Shown here: piece after piece, positions 10,830 to 22,652 of the stretch
How positions within the stretch are numbered: position 1 is the first letter of the stretch
Layout of the letters: each line of letters starts with the position of its first letter
Source of the DNA: Platerodrilus igneus
Taxonomy: Eukaryota > Arthropoda > Insecta > Coleoptera > Lycidae
Length of the DNA stretch: 64,000 nucleotides
NCBI GenBank assembly: GCA_036346225.1
Contig: JARFIW010000588.1
Coordinates: 3,663,501 to 3,727,500, forward strand
Direction of reading: 5' to 3'
Notes under the pieces: model-generated
Database searches by the model: none
Told to the model about the DNA's origin: nothing
Seen by the model: only the letters and a program-made list of their open reading frames with translations
Made by a program: the position numbers and the translations under genes

Positions 10830-11420
10830 TTGTAAGAAGTAGTCCTATTTTAAATCCGTTTGCAGATTCAAATTCTGCGTAAAATTTTAGACTAATTTAA
10901 TGTATCGCATGACTAAAAAATTTATAAGGACGGTCAGAAATCGCAACAGGTAAGAAATCTTAAAATTGGGTTAGCTCCCTGGGGGATAGCGCTATCTAAA
11001 AATTTTAAAGAGATTTGGGTAGCTGAGAAAATTCTAATATTAATTGATACCAAACAAGGTACATTTATCTCGAAAGATGAGCTGAACAAGATAAAAAGTA
11101 TGGTATGACATTAAAAGCGAGTAGTGGTACGGTCGCGGTATGCTCGCTAGAAAGTATGTGTGTAATTTTGTAAGGCGTGGTCCTATTGCAAATCTATTTA
11201 CAGATTCGAATTCTACGTAAAATTTTAGACTAATTTGATATATTGCATGTATAAAAAAAGTTTATGCGGACGGTCAGAAATCGCTACTGGTAAAAAATCT
11301 TAAAATGAGGGTAGCTCCCTTGGGGGTGATGCAATCAGAAAAATTTCTAGAGATTCGGGTAGCTGAGAAAAAATTAATATTAATTGATACGAAACAATAT
11401 AGGTTTATCTCGTGGGTGGA
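10830..11420 (+). repeat. tandem duplication of ~325-bp period
   Basis: Copies near 10830-11090 and 11155-11420 share AAAATTTTAGACTAATTTGA-type blocks, GGACGGTCAGAAATCGC and TTAATTGATAC. The copies differ by scattered substitutions, so the duplication is old. Confidence 0.8.
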
Positions 11421-11664
11421 AATGACTAGTCGAAGAAAACTGAGATTCATCTCCACATTTCCTCCTAGAGATTTATCTCCACATTTCCTCCTTATGGGAA
11501 TTTACATGTAAATTTGGTCCAGATGTGTGAGGAAATGTGGATGCTGGAGGAAATGTGGGTGTTGGTTTCTTGATTTTCCTCTACTACTATCTCTACTTTA
11601 ATTTTTTCTTGCTTTCTATTAAAGCAACGACTTTGTCATGAGGTCTTCACTTAGACACACCAGC

Positions 11665-12055
11665 GTCATATATCCTTTCATATCCCGGCATATCCGCTCA
11701 TACTCCTTTGTATCCCGTCATACCCCGCCATATGCCGTCATATAATGACATCCCGTCATATCCAGCCATATCCCGTCATATCAAGTTATATCCTGTCATA
11801 TTTAGTTATATACCGTCATATCCTGTTATATCGCGTCATATCCCGACATATTACGTTATATCACTTTATATCCCGTTATATTCAGTCATATTCAGACATA
11901 TCCAGCTATACGCCGTCAAATCCCGTCATATCTCGTCGTATCCCGGCATAAACCCCGTCATATCCAGTCATATTCTGACAAATCCCGTCTTACCATGTCA
12001 TATCCCGTCATATACAGTCATACACGGTCATATTCTGTCATATCCCGTTATATCG
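11665..12055 (+). repeat. 10-bp minisatellite, TATCCCGTCA-like
   Basis: About 39 imperfect copies of a decamer close to TATCCCGTCA. The period is not a multiple of three, so every frame translates to a similar Ser/Tyr/Pro/Val/Ile repeat, which explains the long meaningless ORFs here. Confidence 0.93.
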
Positions 12056-12157
12056 CTCTTTCATCTAAATAATACGTATGCTTGGTATTAAGTAGAAAAT
12101 GCAATTAAATATTATACAATCGCTCTTATATAAATTGCGTTTTATACTCTTTTGAAA

Positions 12158-12163
12158 CCGCTC
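12158..12163. other. target-site duplication CCGCTC, left
   Basis: The hexamer CCGCTC directly precedes the AGTAGATATAATAGG terminus and is repeated exactly after the other terminus at 29188-29193. Six-bp duplications are the mark of Polinton/Maverick integration. Confidence 0.9.
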
Positions 12164-12905
12164 AGTAGATATAATAGGTTCCTTCTAGAACACTTCGATC
12201 CTCACTCGATCGATCCCCCCACCCTGCCTTCTATTTCGCAGTTGTTGAGGTGGTGTGCCTTGTAAATTCTGACGATCCTCAAGACACTTCTGGCGCACAT
12301 CGTTTTTCACTGGATCACCGCCCCTCCTACCCCTTTCTGCTTGCCTACTAGTTGTAGGGTGTTGAAGGGGAAGGGGTCTTATGACAATTCTATGACTCAT
12401 ATGAATTCTTCATTATGTTTATCGGCTGTGCGGGTGTCCTAATCAGCATTTTGCGGGCTAGAAAATTTTTAACGATTAGGATATATAGGCAGATATAATT
12501 AGCATCGTGAAATTACATAGGATTATTTAGCACTATTATTTTAATATTATAATTTTACTTTTTAACATATATCATTTTTAATATTAGACTAGCATAAGTG
12601 TGTTCTTAAATTTTAGAATTAAGTTGACTACATAATTGGACTTATATACATATGTCTGTAGAGACTTTATTAATAAATGAAATAAATGAAATTATGTTTA
12701 TCGGCTTTGCGGGTGCCCCATTTGGCATTTTGCGGTCTAGAAAAATTTTTAACGATCCTCATGACTCGTATGAATTCTTCATTATGTTTATCGGCTTTGC
12801 GGGTGCCCCATTCGGAATTTTGAGGTTTAGAAAAAATTTTAAAAAATTTTAAATCGAGCTAACATATGCACTCAAAATTATATGGCATAGGTATGGGTAA
12901 TCAAA
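12164..12905 (+). repeat. left terminal inverted repeat of Polinton
   Basis: Pairs with 28441-29187 with few differences for about 0.7 kb; pairing fades near 12870-12905. Three partial copies of a ~75-bp unit lie inside it (ATGTTTATCGGCT...GCGGGTG...TTTTGCGG), near 12416, 12693 and 12786. The apparent ORF 12185-12400 is present in both repeats and has no protein features. Confidence 0.9.
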
Positions 12906-13160
12906 ATTGTAAAGGGTAATTGTTTCCGTTCTCTGGGATCGGTGATTGAGCACAGAAATAAAAATAAACTGCAATATATATGGAAATAAAATTTATTAGA
13001 CAATCTATACACAGTAGTAATAAATTCTTTGTATATATCTATATTTACAATAATATTATCATTGTACATGTTTTAGGCTAAACATGTATATACATTGTGA
13101 CCCTAAAACAGTCACGTAATGTGTACAACTTAAATCCGAGCAATATATACAACTTATAAA
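12906..13160 (-). other. 3' untranslated region of polymerase gene
   Basis: AT-rich sequence between the polymerase stop and the inverted repeat. From about 12990 it aligns with the sequence after the polymerase copy at 59221-59391, which contains an AATAAA signal. Confidence 0.65.
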
Positions 13161-16100
13161 CTAAGTAAAATAAAAACTATTATCTATTTCACTATGGCCC
13201 CATGCATACGTTAAGGTCGTGTTAGGGATGACGAAACGCTTATCATCTGCGCCCGATAAACTAACCTTGCTAAGTAACAGCGTAAACAAATCATGTTTTT
13301 TGCTCCTAATAGTTCGCATCGAATGCACGAAGGCTCGGAAGTTACTGTTATGTGCTACGTCCTTAAAACTATCAACACTTATACCCTGCACAACACTACG
13401 CTTAACCCCTTTAATCTTTTTATTACATCCCTTTCGCTAACTATACAGTAACTCTTGGCGCGAGTACCCACAAACTCCAAAACTATCTCACCACCAAACT
13501 CATCCTTGAACTTTCCGGGCACTTTCTTGTTTACAAGTGGGATCTTATATTTATTGTCTGGGTGGTAGTCACTAGTGTCGAATAGGTCCAGGCAGGCATG
13601 AATATCACTGTACAAGTCTTCTGTTTCGACACTATACACGAGCGAATCGGTATCTGTATACAAAAGCGAAAGCTTAGACCCATACAGAGGCAACAGTTTT
13701 CATAGTGAAAGTCATAAATCAAGGTTTTGATAGGTCTAAAATCGAAAAGCCTGCATATATAGGTTTATTATAGGTGACTTTAACGCGGTCCATCTGTATG
13801 AGTGCTAAATTTTCGCCTAGTACCAGATTACAATTAAAGTTCGGACGGGTAATCAGGGTACTCGCACACAAGGTCTTCCGGTTACTCTCCCACCGAGTCA
13901 CAAGCTTCACGTCGACGCGCTTGTCTATATTTTCCATGGTTTTACCAAAGATGGCATTGTTCATGAGTTTGAAAAGTCCTTCTCAAAAGCGTTAGTGGCA
14001 CGAGTGCGAAGGTCCGTGTTCAACTCGATATAAGGCTTCAACCATGGAGACTGGTCGAACTCGAGAACCCGATGGATGGAGGTCAACACTAATCCATTCC
14101 GCACACACTGCTGTAGATTCCTGTAGTGGATAATGTAGCGGTGTTTGTCTTCTAAGGTGGCGAGGAGCTTCGGAGCCTTAGATGTGATATAAAGTGACGT
14201 CTTCATTTCCGGGCAGAACGGCAGGTCGTTGTGGAGATCATGTAAATGTGAAGGGTACTCCAAGTCGACCTCCAGAATGAATCCTTTCGCAGAGTCCTTG
14301 GGAACATTTAAGATGGTGGCCTGAGTTCGGCTATATCGGTAGAGAGCAACCATCGAAATCCTCTAAGAGGGAGAGCCTGGCTCATGGCCCAGCCATACAA
14401 GTTATTGGCATCGTAGTATGCCAAATACTTAGACGGAGCCGCAGGATCGTACTCTTCCATGTACTTGTTGTTGGCAGCAGCGTAACGCCCACTACACTGA
14501 GTCAGACCCCCTCTGATCCCAGACTTTATAAAATGGTACATGTCAATATCCGTGAGGAGCTCCAGTTTCACGCCGGTGTATTTTAACATAGCGTCCCAGG
14601 TTAATGAGGGCGCTGTCACATACTGGCACGGATCAAGGTCATAAGTCGACATGCACACCCGGCGAAAGTTCTCAAAGACGTCTGCTAACAACAGTACATC
14701 TGTCTTCAAATAGAGGTCGCTATATTCTCCGAGCGTGTTAAGACCAAAGTCGCGCCATACCTTTTGGGCCCTCTCGTATTCGTCGGTGGTAATGGATGTA
14801 GAGGCGAGATCATTGTAGAAGGCAGCCTGTGGTGGGAGAGCTGTTTCCTCCAATACTTCCATACTTTGTATGTAAGTGTATGGAAACACGCCTTTCTTGG
14901 TAACCAGTCGGAACCTGGAGTCCTCGGGAAGTGATGTCTGACCTCTACAAACTGGTCCTGGGTCAAATTCTTCGCCAGTGTATCCAACCCGGACGCCATA
15001 AATCGGAGAGAGTCGATAAACCGAAGTTGGACACAAGACTTGTCGGCAGTCTTTTCTTGTTTGTCTAAGACCACTTCTGTATCGGATAGTCGTACAGTTT
15101 TCGAAAACGAGATGAACCGCTCTTTATTGTTCGGTATAACGTTAATCTTTTCGTTATCATACCCCAGTTCTTTTATGATGAAATGAGCATCATATCCACT
15201 AAGGTTGTGAAACACCACTGGGATAAACTGCGGAACCCGATAGAGGATGTTACATTTGGAGTGTACAGGAAAGCGGTACGCACCATTCATGTGGTTGTGA
15301 TCCCGCACACGGTCTGTTCCAAGCGGTTTCTTGCATATTCCACAGTCATCGATAGTGTGGAACAAAAGTTCATTCTGGGCATCCAAAGGAATCATGGGCA
15401 CATTCGTCGTCAAGATCTTACCCAGACGTCTAGCTTCCTCTCTAAGTTTGATAACAAATTTACGTGCTGCGTCTGGACCCCGGTAGATCTCAAATTTATT
15501 GAGGAGTTGTCATAGCAGCATTTAATGTAATATGCCCAGCTATAAGGGGTATGCAGCTGGAGCGGTGTTGTAGATGACATGGAGGGTCGGGCTTTGCAAA
15601 ACTGTACGGCTGTAGGAGCGATTCAAAGTCAGCATAAATAACGAATGGGACCAGCATTTGTTTTGGATGCTCGAAAATTCCAAAACGTTGTTGAAGGCGG
15701 TGGGCATTTGGGTTACAACATGGTTACAGTCCTGCTCAGTATGCCTGATCAAGGCAGTCTCAGTCGGAAAAAGATTAAACATCCATCGCAGATCCATTTA
15801 TGTAAACGTTTTTTGATAACTGTTTACCGACCAGACGTCCCAAATCCTTGATCCAACAAAATGACTTTTCTTCATCCTGGATGTAGAGCAAGTTAACGTG
15901 CCGGGCTCTCCTGCGTTTAGTAAAATGTAGAGGACCAACAATAGACCTTCCTTCCACTCCGAATACATTGATACTCAGATCGTTCAAAGCCTCGAACTTG
16001 GCAATCTTGTCAAAGGCCATAGAACTCTATACCACCCATATTTAAGCAGCTTGAGTAATGGGGGTACTTGCTAAGACGATGGGGTTATGCTCGGCAGGAT

Positions 16101-17027
16101 ACAGCGCTGCTACAATGGAGTATGCAAAACAGGCTGCGTCTCGGTTTTAACATTCACCACCGCTTTTTAGTTTTTATCCAGCGTGGAAGGTCAATGTAAG
16201 AGGATCCCTAAGTGGCTGGTATTTGTTGATGTTTAGTTCTAAATGCAGGACACGTTGTAAGGCCCAACCGGACTGGTGATGTTCAAATTCTTGGGATTTA
16301 TCGAGCATCTCCCGAGAAAACGCTGTATACACTTTGTTCAAGTCGCTCGATCGGGTTATAATTTGATTCTTGGTATTGAAAGATTTAGTTGCTTCGGTAT
16401 CACCCAAGTCCATCTTTGTGTACATACCAAACACTTCCACATTAATTTTAAGGTCGTGTGGCCTCCAAGGTGTCCTGGATCAACTTTACAAAATGCTGCT
16501 TTTGTTCAAGTAAAGTCTCAATGTCTCTACAACCAGACATATTATTGATGCGGTAAGTTGCGATCCGGGAGCGGAAGGCAGACGATAACAGCTGTATCGC
16601 TTCTTGTTCGGGGTCTCTGGATTTGGTCTTATGCGCAGCACTACGTAAATGTCCAGGAACTGGCGTGAAGGAACGTCCATATTGCAATCCTTGCAATATC
16701 GTATGTCCTGTCGCTGGCGTTTTGGGGCAGGTGCAGCACGTGGTGGTGATGCTCCACGTTTGGCTGACATCGATGTAGAAGAAATAGTATTTCCGTGGAG
16801 AGCGTGCTGATGCCGGGTTAAATTAGCTCGACGCCCAAACCCCATATCACAAATGTCGCACACAAATAATACTGGTGCTGATAATCCAGTCGGTGGAGCT
16901 GAGGCTGTAACCTGACGTGGTGGTGGTCTAATGATATTATGAACCTCCTTTTGTGTCGGTTAAGGTTGCTCTGGATCGAGAAGTTTTTCTGGCACACATC
17001 GCAGACGAATACTTTGACGGATTCCAT
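13161..17027 (-). pseudogene. polB: protein-primed DNA polymerase B, Polinton type
   Basis: About 1289 codons from the ATG at 17027-17025 (MESVKVFVCDVCQKNFS) to the stop at 13161, in at least ten frame segments. Order: two C2H2-type zinc fingers (CDVCQKNFSIQSNLNRHKR; CDICDMGFGRRANLTRHQH); exonuclease motif I (YADFES, near 15640); a treble-clef/HNH-like motif (CGICKKPLG then DHNHMNGAYR, near 15310); exonuclease motif II (SGYDAHFII); polymerase motif A (YYDANNLYGW), motif B (NAIFGKTMENIDKR) and motif C (YTDTDS). Motifs A, B and C are all kept. The family copies linear element DNA from a protein primer. The many frameshifts make this a pseudogene. Zinc fingers joined to such a polymerase occur in several insect genomes. 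Confidence 0.92.
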
Positions 17028-17760
17028 TGTAATCTGCACAATAAAACTATGTTTATTACTCAGTTTAAAACACGTAAATTGCAATGTTTTACATGTTAAA
17101 AGAAACACTACTGAGGAAAATGGGCTGAGACTTCTTATAAATAGCAAGATGATCGTAAACAGGCAAATTAAAGTGCGTGCTCACAGGCAGTCAATATAAC
17201 TTCGGTCCAGGATTTGTTTGTTACTCAGTTTAAAACACGTAAACCACGAGGTTTTGCGATCGTAGAAGAAATACAACTGAGGAAAATGGGATGAGACCCT
17301 TATATTTATAGCCAGATGATCGTAAACAGGTGAATTACTGCGCATGCTCACAGGCATCCAATATAACATCGCCTTAGGATTCCTTTGAAATTTGTATAAT
17401 AAAATGATGTTTATTTATAGTTTAAAACACGTAAATTATGAGGTTTTGTAGTCGTAGAAGAAACACTATTGAGGAAAATTGGTTGAGACTCCTTAATAAA
17501 TAGCCAGATGAATGTAAGAAGGTAAATTAAAGCGCATGCTCACAGGCAACCGATATAACTTCGGCCCAGGATTCCTATGTGATCTGCACAATAAAACGAT
17601 GTTTATTACTCAGCTTAATAAACGCAGACAAATGTTTTCGCATTCGCGGAAAAGGAAAATGGGCTGAGGCCTCTTATAAATAGCCAGATGATCGGAAATA
17701 GGTAAATTAGAAAGAATGCGCACAGATCGCTAATAAAACGTCGCCCCAGTGGAGATGCTC
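17028..17760 (-). promoter_or_regulatory. tandem array of four core-promoter units upstream of polB
   Basis: Four copies (periods 165, 192 and 193 bp, anchored at 17061, 17226, 17418 and 17611) of a unit that contains CAGTTTAAAACACGTAAA, CTGAGGAAAATGG, a TATA box and GCGCATGCTCACAGGCA. On the minus strand unit 1 has TATTTATA (17143-17136) and TCAGT (17114-17110), placing the initiator A 31 bases after the start of the TATA box. Unit 2 has TATAAATATA and TCAGT with nearly the same spacing. Unit 3 has TCAAT instead, and unit 4 keeps TATA but has lost the initiator. The polB ATG falls at the downstream end of unit 1. Confidence 0.75.
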
Positions 17761-17896
17761 CTAAAGGAATGGAGCACAGTTACGTCTGGGGAACTTGCGA
17801 TACAACTAAAACAGAAAAATTAGCATTATATGAATAATAAATAGTCATTGCTATGTTTTCGGACCTTATTCGATATAGAACCATGGCGCCAACCGC
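17761..17896. other. spacer between promoter array and inverted repeat
   Basis: About 135 bases with no visible gene or repeat. Confidence 0.6.
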
Positions 17897-19010
17897 AAAC
17901 GACAGCATTGTTGCATTCTATAATTTATAATGAATACGACCGTGGGCTACTTCAGTTTTATTCTAGTATTTTTAATAGCTTGTAAATTTCGATATTGATA
18001 TTGGAATTGATGTGTAAATATAATATAATATAAGAATTAAAATTAAAACCAGTAGTTTACATGGAAACTGGGCATGTCATCAACCAGTTCAAAAATATAT
18101 TTTATAGGTATTTCAGTTATTAATGACATTGCACCAAATTCATTCCTATAATATATCATGATGCTAACCATCATGATCCTATTACGTAATACTAAAAACT
18201 AGTGCTAGCGGCGACTTAAGTTGCTGCTACAGTTTAGAAACCTATAAAACTTAATTCATATACAAATTTTCAAGCCACTGAATAAATAAGATGTAAATAA
18301 AATAGCCGAGCGCCTGCCTATTTGCAACATTTATTAAAACGTGTATGCCAAGGTCATATTAATATACACGTCTGGCGAATATTAAACACATAATTAAGCT
18401 AAAATGAATCTTTTAAAATAAGCATCGTCATCATCTGAAACAATGTTTTGTTAAAATCCGAGTATTTTACGTTAATGTATCAGCATATGTCATAAGGAAA
18501 TGCTCCGAGTGTAGACACCGGGTATTTATTTATAAGTAAAATATTTAATCATTACTATTATTGTGCTATTCATTAGCAGAAATCTGCACAAATCTGCATA
18601 AATATTACATCCAATGCTCGATTTGATTGCATAGAATTAACCTTGTACCTGTTTTTGTTTGAGGTCTGAAAGCATATAATTAAAATATTGTATCATCCGT
18701 TTTAAATAATTCAGGTATGTAAAATTTTTTAAAAATTCAATATTCGGATAATTTAAAGAACGAAATAATGCTTTAGATAATTAAATGGAGTATTTTCATT
18801 ATACAATACAATAATAATTATTACAATAGGTAAACCTATTTTGACTATTAAAAACAATGTCGATGTGTGAGCTCAAACGTTTAGTTACTTGATAAAAACT
18901 TCTCGGGGCATGATTCGAGCGATCAACGACCTACTTAAACGTGTTTATGCCTGCATGAATGTGCGTGACGTCATAAATATCATTGCTCATAAATATTTCT
19001 AGGATTAGTT
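17897..19010 (+). repeat. outer left arm of the inverted-repeat structure
   Basis: Inverted match to 23955-25092. Shared landmarks include GAATACGACCGTGGGCTACTT (as inverse), GAGCTCA..CATCGACATTG and the CRE-like palindrome TGACGTCA (18966-18973). Confidence 0.85.
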
Positions 19011-19029
19011 CGCTGTAAATTGCAGAAAT

Positions 19030-20440
19030 GACTGCATTCCATACGATACGATGATACAACTGTCTATAATTAACCGCAAAATACTAATTATAAAATGAGC
19101 TATATATTAAAACAGAGAAAAATTACTTTTACCTGACGTTGAGATAATCAAAGCGGTTGATAATTAATCAATTTATAAAACTGAATACCCTTCAAATCGA
19201 CCGATTTACATATATTTTAAATTCAGGCAATTAATTGTTTTATGATGTAACTATGTTGTCTTGACTCATCCAAAATTTCTCACGTCTGTGCGAATCTCGG
19301 TAAAATTAAAGGTCATCACAGCTTTTATTAGAACTCGAATAATTTCAGTGGATCCTAAAATACTAACAAAAAATCACTAAAAATCTATTAGAAACCATAA
19401 ATTATCCCGAAACTAAGCCGAATTTACGCTAAATTAAAATTAAATATGTAATTCATATATGCAACATTAAAAGCTCGTCAAAACGTGTTAACGATTATAT
19501 TAATATACACGTCTATCTAAAAAGCGAATGCTATACATATAATTAAGCTAAAATGTGTCTTTCAACACCGTAAAACTTGCAGAATAATCTGAAAATATGC
19601 TGTTAAATATGTATAGAGAGGTTTAATACTCACCTTCAACCACTTATCAAAACTGCATTGATAGTAAACAGTGAACCGGAAAAAAAAACTGGTCCGAGCG
19701 CACTTTACGTTATTATATTAGCATATCTCGTAACAATATGCCAGGAGTAAACACCTGAGGTCCATCTATATTCATACTACACCAACTATACCTATGTGCT
19801 ATTCTTTAACAGAAATCTGCGTTAACAGATCGAGACAAACGAAAAGAATGACACATAGGTATAGTTTGTGCGGTATGAATATAGATGGACCTCAGGTGTT
19901 TACTCCTGGCATATTGTTACGAGATATGCTAATATAATAATGTAAAGTGCGCTCGGACCAGTTTTTCCGGTTTTACTGTCCGTTAATCATAGCAGTTAGG
20001 TGAGTGACATATTTAATTTAATTATACGGAAATTCTGCATAATTTTCGATATATAATTTATGGTTTCTAATAGATTTTTAGTAATTTTTTGTTAATATTG
20101 TAGGATCCACTGAAATATTCGAGTTCTAATAAAAGCTATGATGACCTTTAATTTTACCGAGATTCGCACAGACGTGCCGAAGAATTTTGGATGAGTCAAG
20201 ACAACATAGTTACATCATAAAACAATTAATTGCCTGAATTTAAAATATATGTAAATCGGTCGATTTGAAGGGTATTCAGTTTTATAAATTGATTAATTAT
20301 CAACCGCTTTGATTATCTCAACGTCAGGTAAAAGTAATTTTTCTCTGTTTTAATATATAGCTCATTTTATAATTAGTATTTTGCGGTTAATTATAGAAAG
20401 ATGTATCATCGTATCGTATGGAATGCGGCATTTTTGTGAT
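19030..20440. repeat. inner palindrome, centre near 19825
   Basis: Sequence left of the centre (CCAGGAGTAAACACCTGAGG, ACTGGTCCGAGCGC) recurs inverted to the right within 60-120 bases, and pairing continues to about 20440. An unmatched segment near 19410-19640 sits in the left arm. Close, long palindromes of this kind are unstable in cloning. Confidence 0.85.
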
Positions 20441-21253
20441 TTGCATAAAGCAAAACGACACATAAATAGTACAGTACAATAAATAATTTGCATAAGAAAT
20501 CGATTTTATGAATAAACTATATTACAAAACCTGTATATCAGCCTACCTATTTGAAACCGCGTTATTAGAGAAACAATATATTTCCTGAATTAATTGCAAT
20601 TCAAGAACTGTATTACTCGGTTTATAATCCCGGAATTTAACAGTAATGTGATATAAAACGTTAATAATAAATTTTGGATTCAAACTAAACATTCTTATTG
20701 CTATCGAATCAGTAATTATTTTATAAAATTAGCTATATATATCAAACCAGCACTGATATTTTCGAGTTATATAGACAAATGTATTCTTCTTCCTATAAAT
20801 CGTGATTAATGGTCATTTCTACAATTAATAGAGAACGATACCTAGAAATATTTATGAGCTATGATATTTATGACGTCACGCATATTCATGCAAGCATAAA
20901 CACGTTTAAGTAGGTCGTTGATCGCTCGAATCATGCCCCCGAGAATTTTTTATCTCTAACGGGTCGATAATTATTTTGAAAATTCATAAATCGAATCAAT
21001 GTATAGATTTTTACGCTCTTATAATTGTTATACAAATTTCATGCTTGGACTTAAATTACAGCTTAATGTTTAAAGAACATCACACAAAACCCGTTTTAAT
21101 ATAATAAAATTTAAGGAAGCGCTATAAAGTTTACATATTGTTGAAATACAAATATTCTGCTATGATAACTAACAATCCTACTTGTTTAACTTTATTAGTG
21201 TTTAGGCTTAAAAATAGGGCAAAATTCGAGTAACCAGACGGTATATAGTATAT
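20441..21253. other. loop sequence, no gene
   Basis: AT-rich. It contains a fragment of the outer arm near 20820-20960 with the TGACGTCA site. No coding signal. Confidence 0.6.
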
Positions 21254-21374
21254 TGTGTCACAAGGACAAAGTGCTCATTAGCAGCCCGCAGCTATTAGAT
21301 GCCTGAGCGAGCGAAGCGAGCGAGGGCAGCTGATAGCTAAGGACTACTAATGCATTTTTGTCTGTGTGATACAC
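21254..21374. repeat. imperfect dyad next to recombinase gene
   Basis: TGTGTCACAAGGACAAAG...CTCATTAGCAG pairs with CTACTAATG...TTTGTCTGTGTGATACACA across a centre carrying GAGCGAGCGAAGCGAGCGAG. It lies about 320 bases past the last recognisable recombinase codons and may mark the end of the recombinase-bearing element. Confidence 0.65.
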
Positions 21375-21689
21375 AACTGTTTTCGTCTAACATTAAAGAA
21401 AAATAGAAAAAGCATAAAATAAAGAAGGTTAATAACATTTGACGTATTTATTTATTATAGTAATTGATATTAATTATCCCTTGACCATTATTATGGATAG
21501 TGATACCAGAATTTGTAGGCACTTGGTAAGTATTTGAGATGCTGGTAGCATGATGACATTTTTACGATAACGTTGACGGTCTATCTACATTAATTGGTAT
21601 TTCATTTATTTGGTTTAAGAGCAATTAACATGTGAATTGTATTATTTGTGCTGGTACTAGACAGTTGATGTTCTTGGTTTGTTAGAATT

Positions 21690-22652
21690 TTGAGAAATTT
21701 TAATCTTATTTGATAACCAATCACCTATATATCCTTAAGCAATTGCAGAAGAACACCATCCTCCAGGTATCTTAAGTGTTATTAAATTACTTCCAGCATT
21801 AGCTAATAGAGTTGCAGAACTACGGCGGAAGCATTGGCCTGTGTATGTACTAGGTTCAACCAATTTCAAAAGGTGGCTATTTTCCTTGGAATTTTGCTAA
21901 ATACATTTTCCCGATCGGCTGTATTGTACATTTATTATTTTGTAATAAATGAATAGGGAATTATGAGTAATGTGGGAGGTATAATAGAAACATATTTGTT
22001 GTATATTGTAAGTAGATTCAGTACATCAACTGTAGTGTTTGTGACTGTAAATGTTCTTGTAATATTATTTTGGTTTGTGGAACTGTAACAATCAATACGT
22101 GTCCACTAATATCTATGTGGTCAAGTTTCATATTCGTCAACTCATTTCGGCGGCAAGCTCCGTATACTCCCATAATAAGAGAAACTTGCAATGTAAAGTT
22201 AATCTAAAATTTACAATAATTTTATTTGTATACCTTTATCATTAGATATTCCTAATCATCTGCCGCCTTAAAATTGAATACATTTATTGTACTTGAATCA
22301 AAATTTTAGATTTTTGGGAAGGTAGTTTACAGAATGCTTTATGATGATCATCAAAATTAATATTTTCTTTGACTTTAAAAGTGCTTTTTAGCATTGAAAA
22401 TTTAGCCCATCGAGTAGTAGCATTTACACGTTTCGATCTTTCTGATAAATACGCAATTAAAACATTCTCTGTTACATTTTTAGCTTTTTATTTTTATTTT
22501 TTCTATTTATTAAATAATTCATAGTATTTTTGTACCGTTCTCTAGACTTTTAGGTAAAAGATTTAAAGAAGCATTGCTCACTTCTTCTTGCAACACCGGT
22601 GGAGTACTTGTAATTCCTTCATCGTCATCACAGTCTAAATTATCATTCATCT
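21690..22652 (-). pseudogene. tyrosine recombinase, Crypton-like, decayed
   Basis: From an ATG at about 22652 (MNDNLDCDDDEGITSTPP) the minus strand encodes the N-terminal DNA-binding part (ENVLIAYLSERSKRV, near 22470). It continues with GVYGACRRNELTNMKLDHID (22120-22175), which holds the first catalytic Arg, and then YTGQCFRRSSATLLANAG (21790-21850) and GGWCSSAIA-stop-GYIGD (21730-21770) with the nucleophile Tyr. This is the R...HxxR...H/W...Y layout of tyrosine recombinases, most like the Crypton-type genes of insects. The His of HxxR is Gln here. Several stops and shifts separate the pieces. Such enzymes move circular DNA by site-specific recombination. Confidence 0.78.

Larger units (their letters stand above)
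9991..11664. other. noncoding region with two tandem duplications
   Basis: No convincing gene. It contains the two duplications listed separately. Short ORFs in it (such as 11305-11511) fall within the duplicated repeats and look accidental. Confidence 0.6.

Noticed and set aside
11708..12091. Long ORFs rich in Ser, Tyr, Pro, Val and Ile
   Set aside because: They are translations of the 10-bp minisatellite; the period is not a multiple of three, so every frame looks alike and open.
12185..12400. 71-codon ORF inside the terminal inverted repeat
   Set aside because: Present in both repeats only because they are copies; no protein-like features, and the fragments at 59.4-59.6 kb do not keep the frame.
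12400..12860. Spaced repeats that might suggest a CRISPR array
   Set aside because: Units are ~75 bp, imperfect, irregularly spaced, and lie in a Polinton terminal repeat in a eukaryotic genome.
17139..17190. Reading the TATAAATA boxes as rightward promoters
   Set aside because: The leftward direction gives TCAGT initiators at 31-32 bases in two units and leads to the polB ATG; rightward there is no gene.
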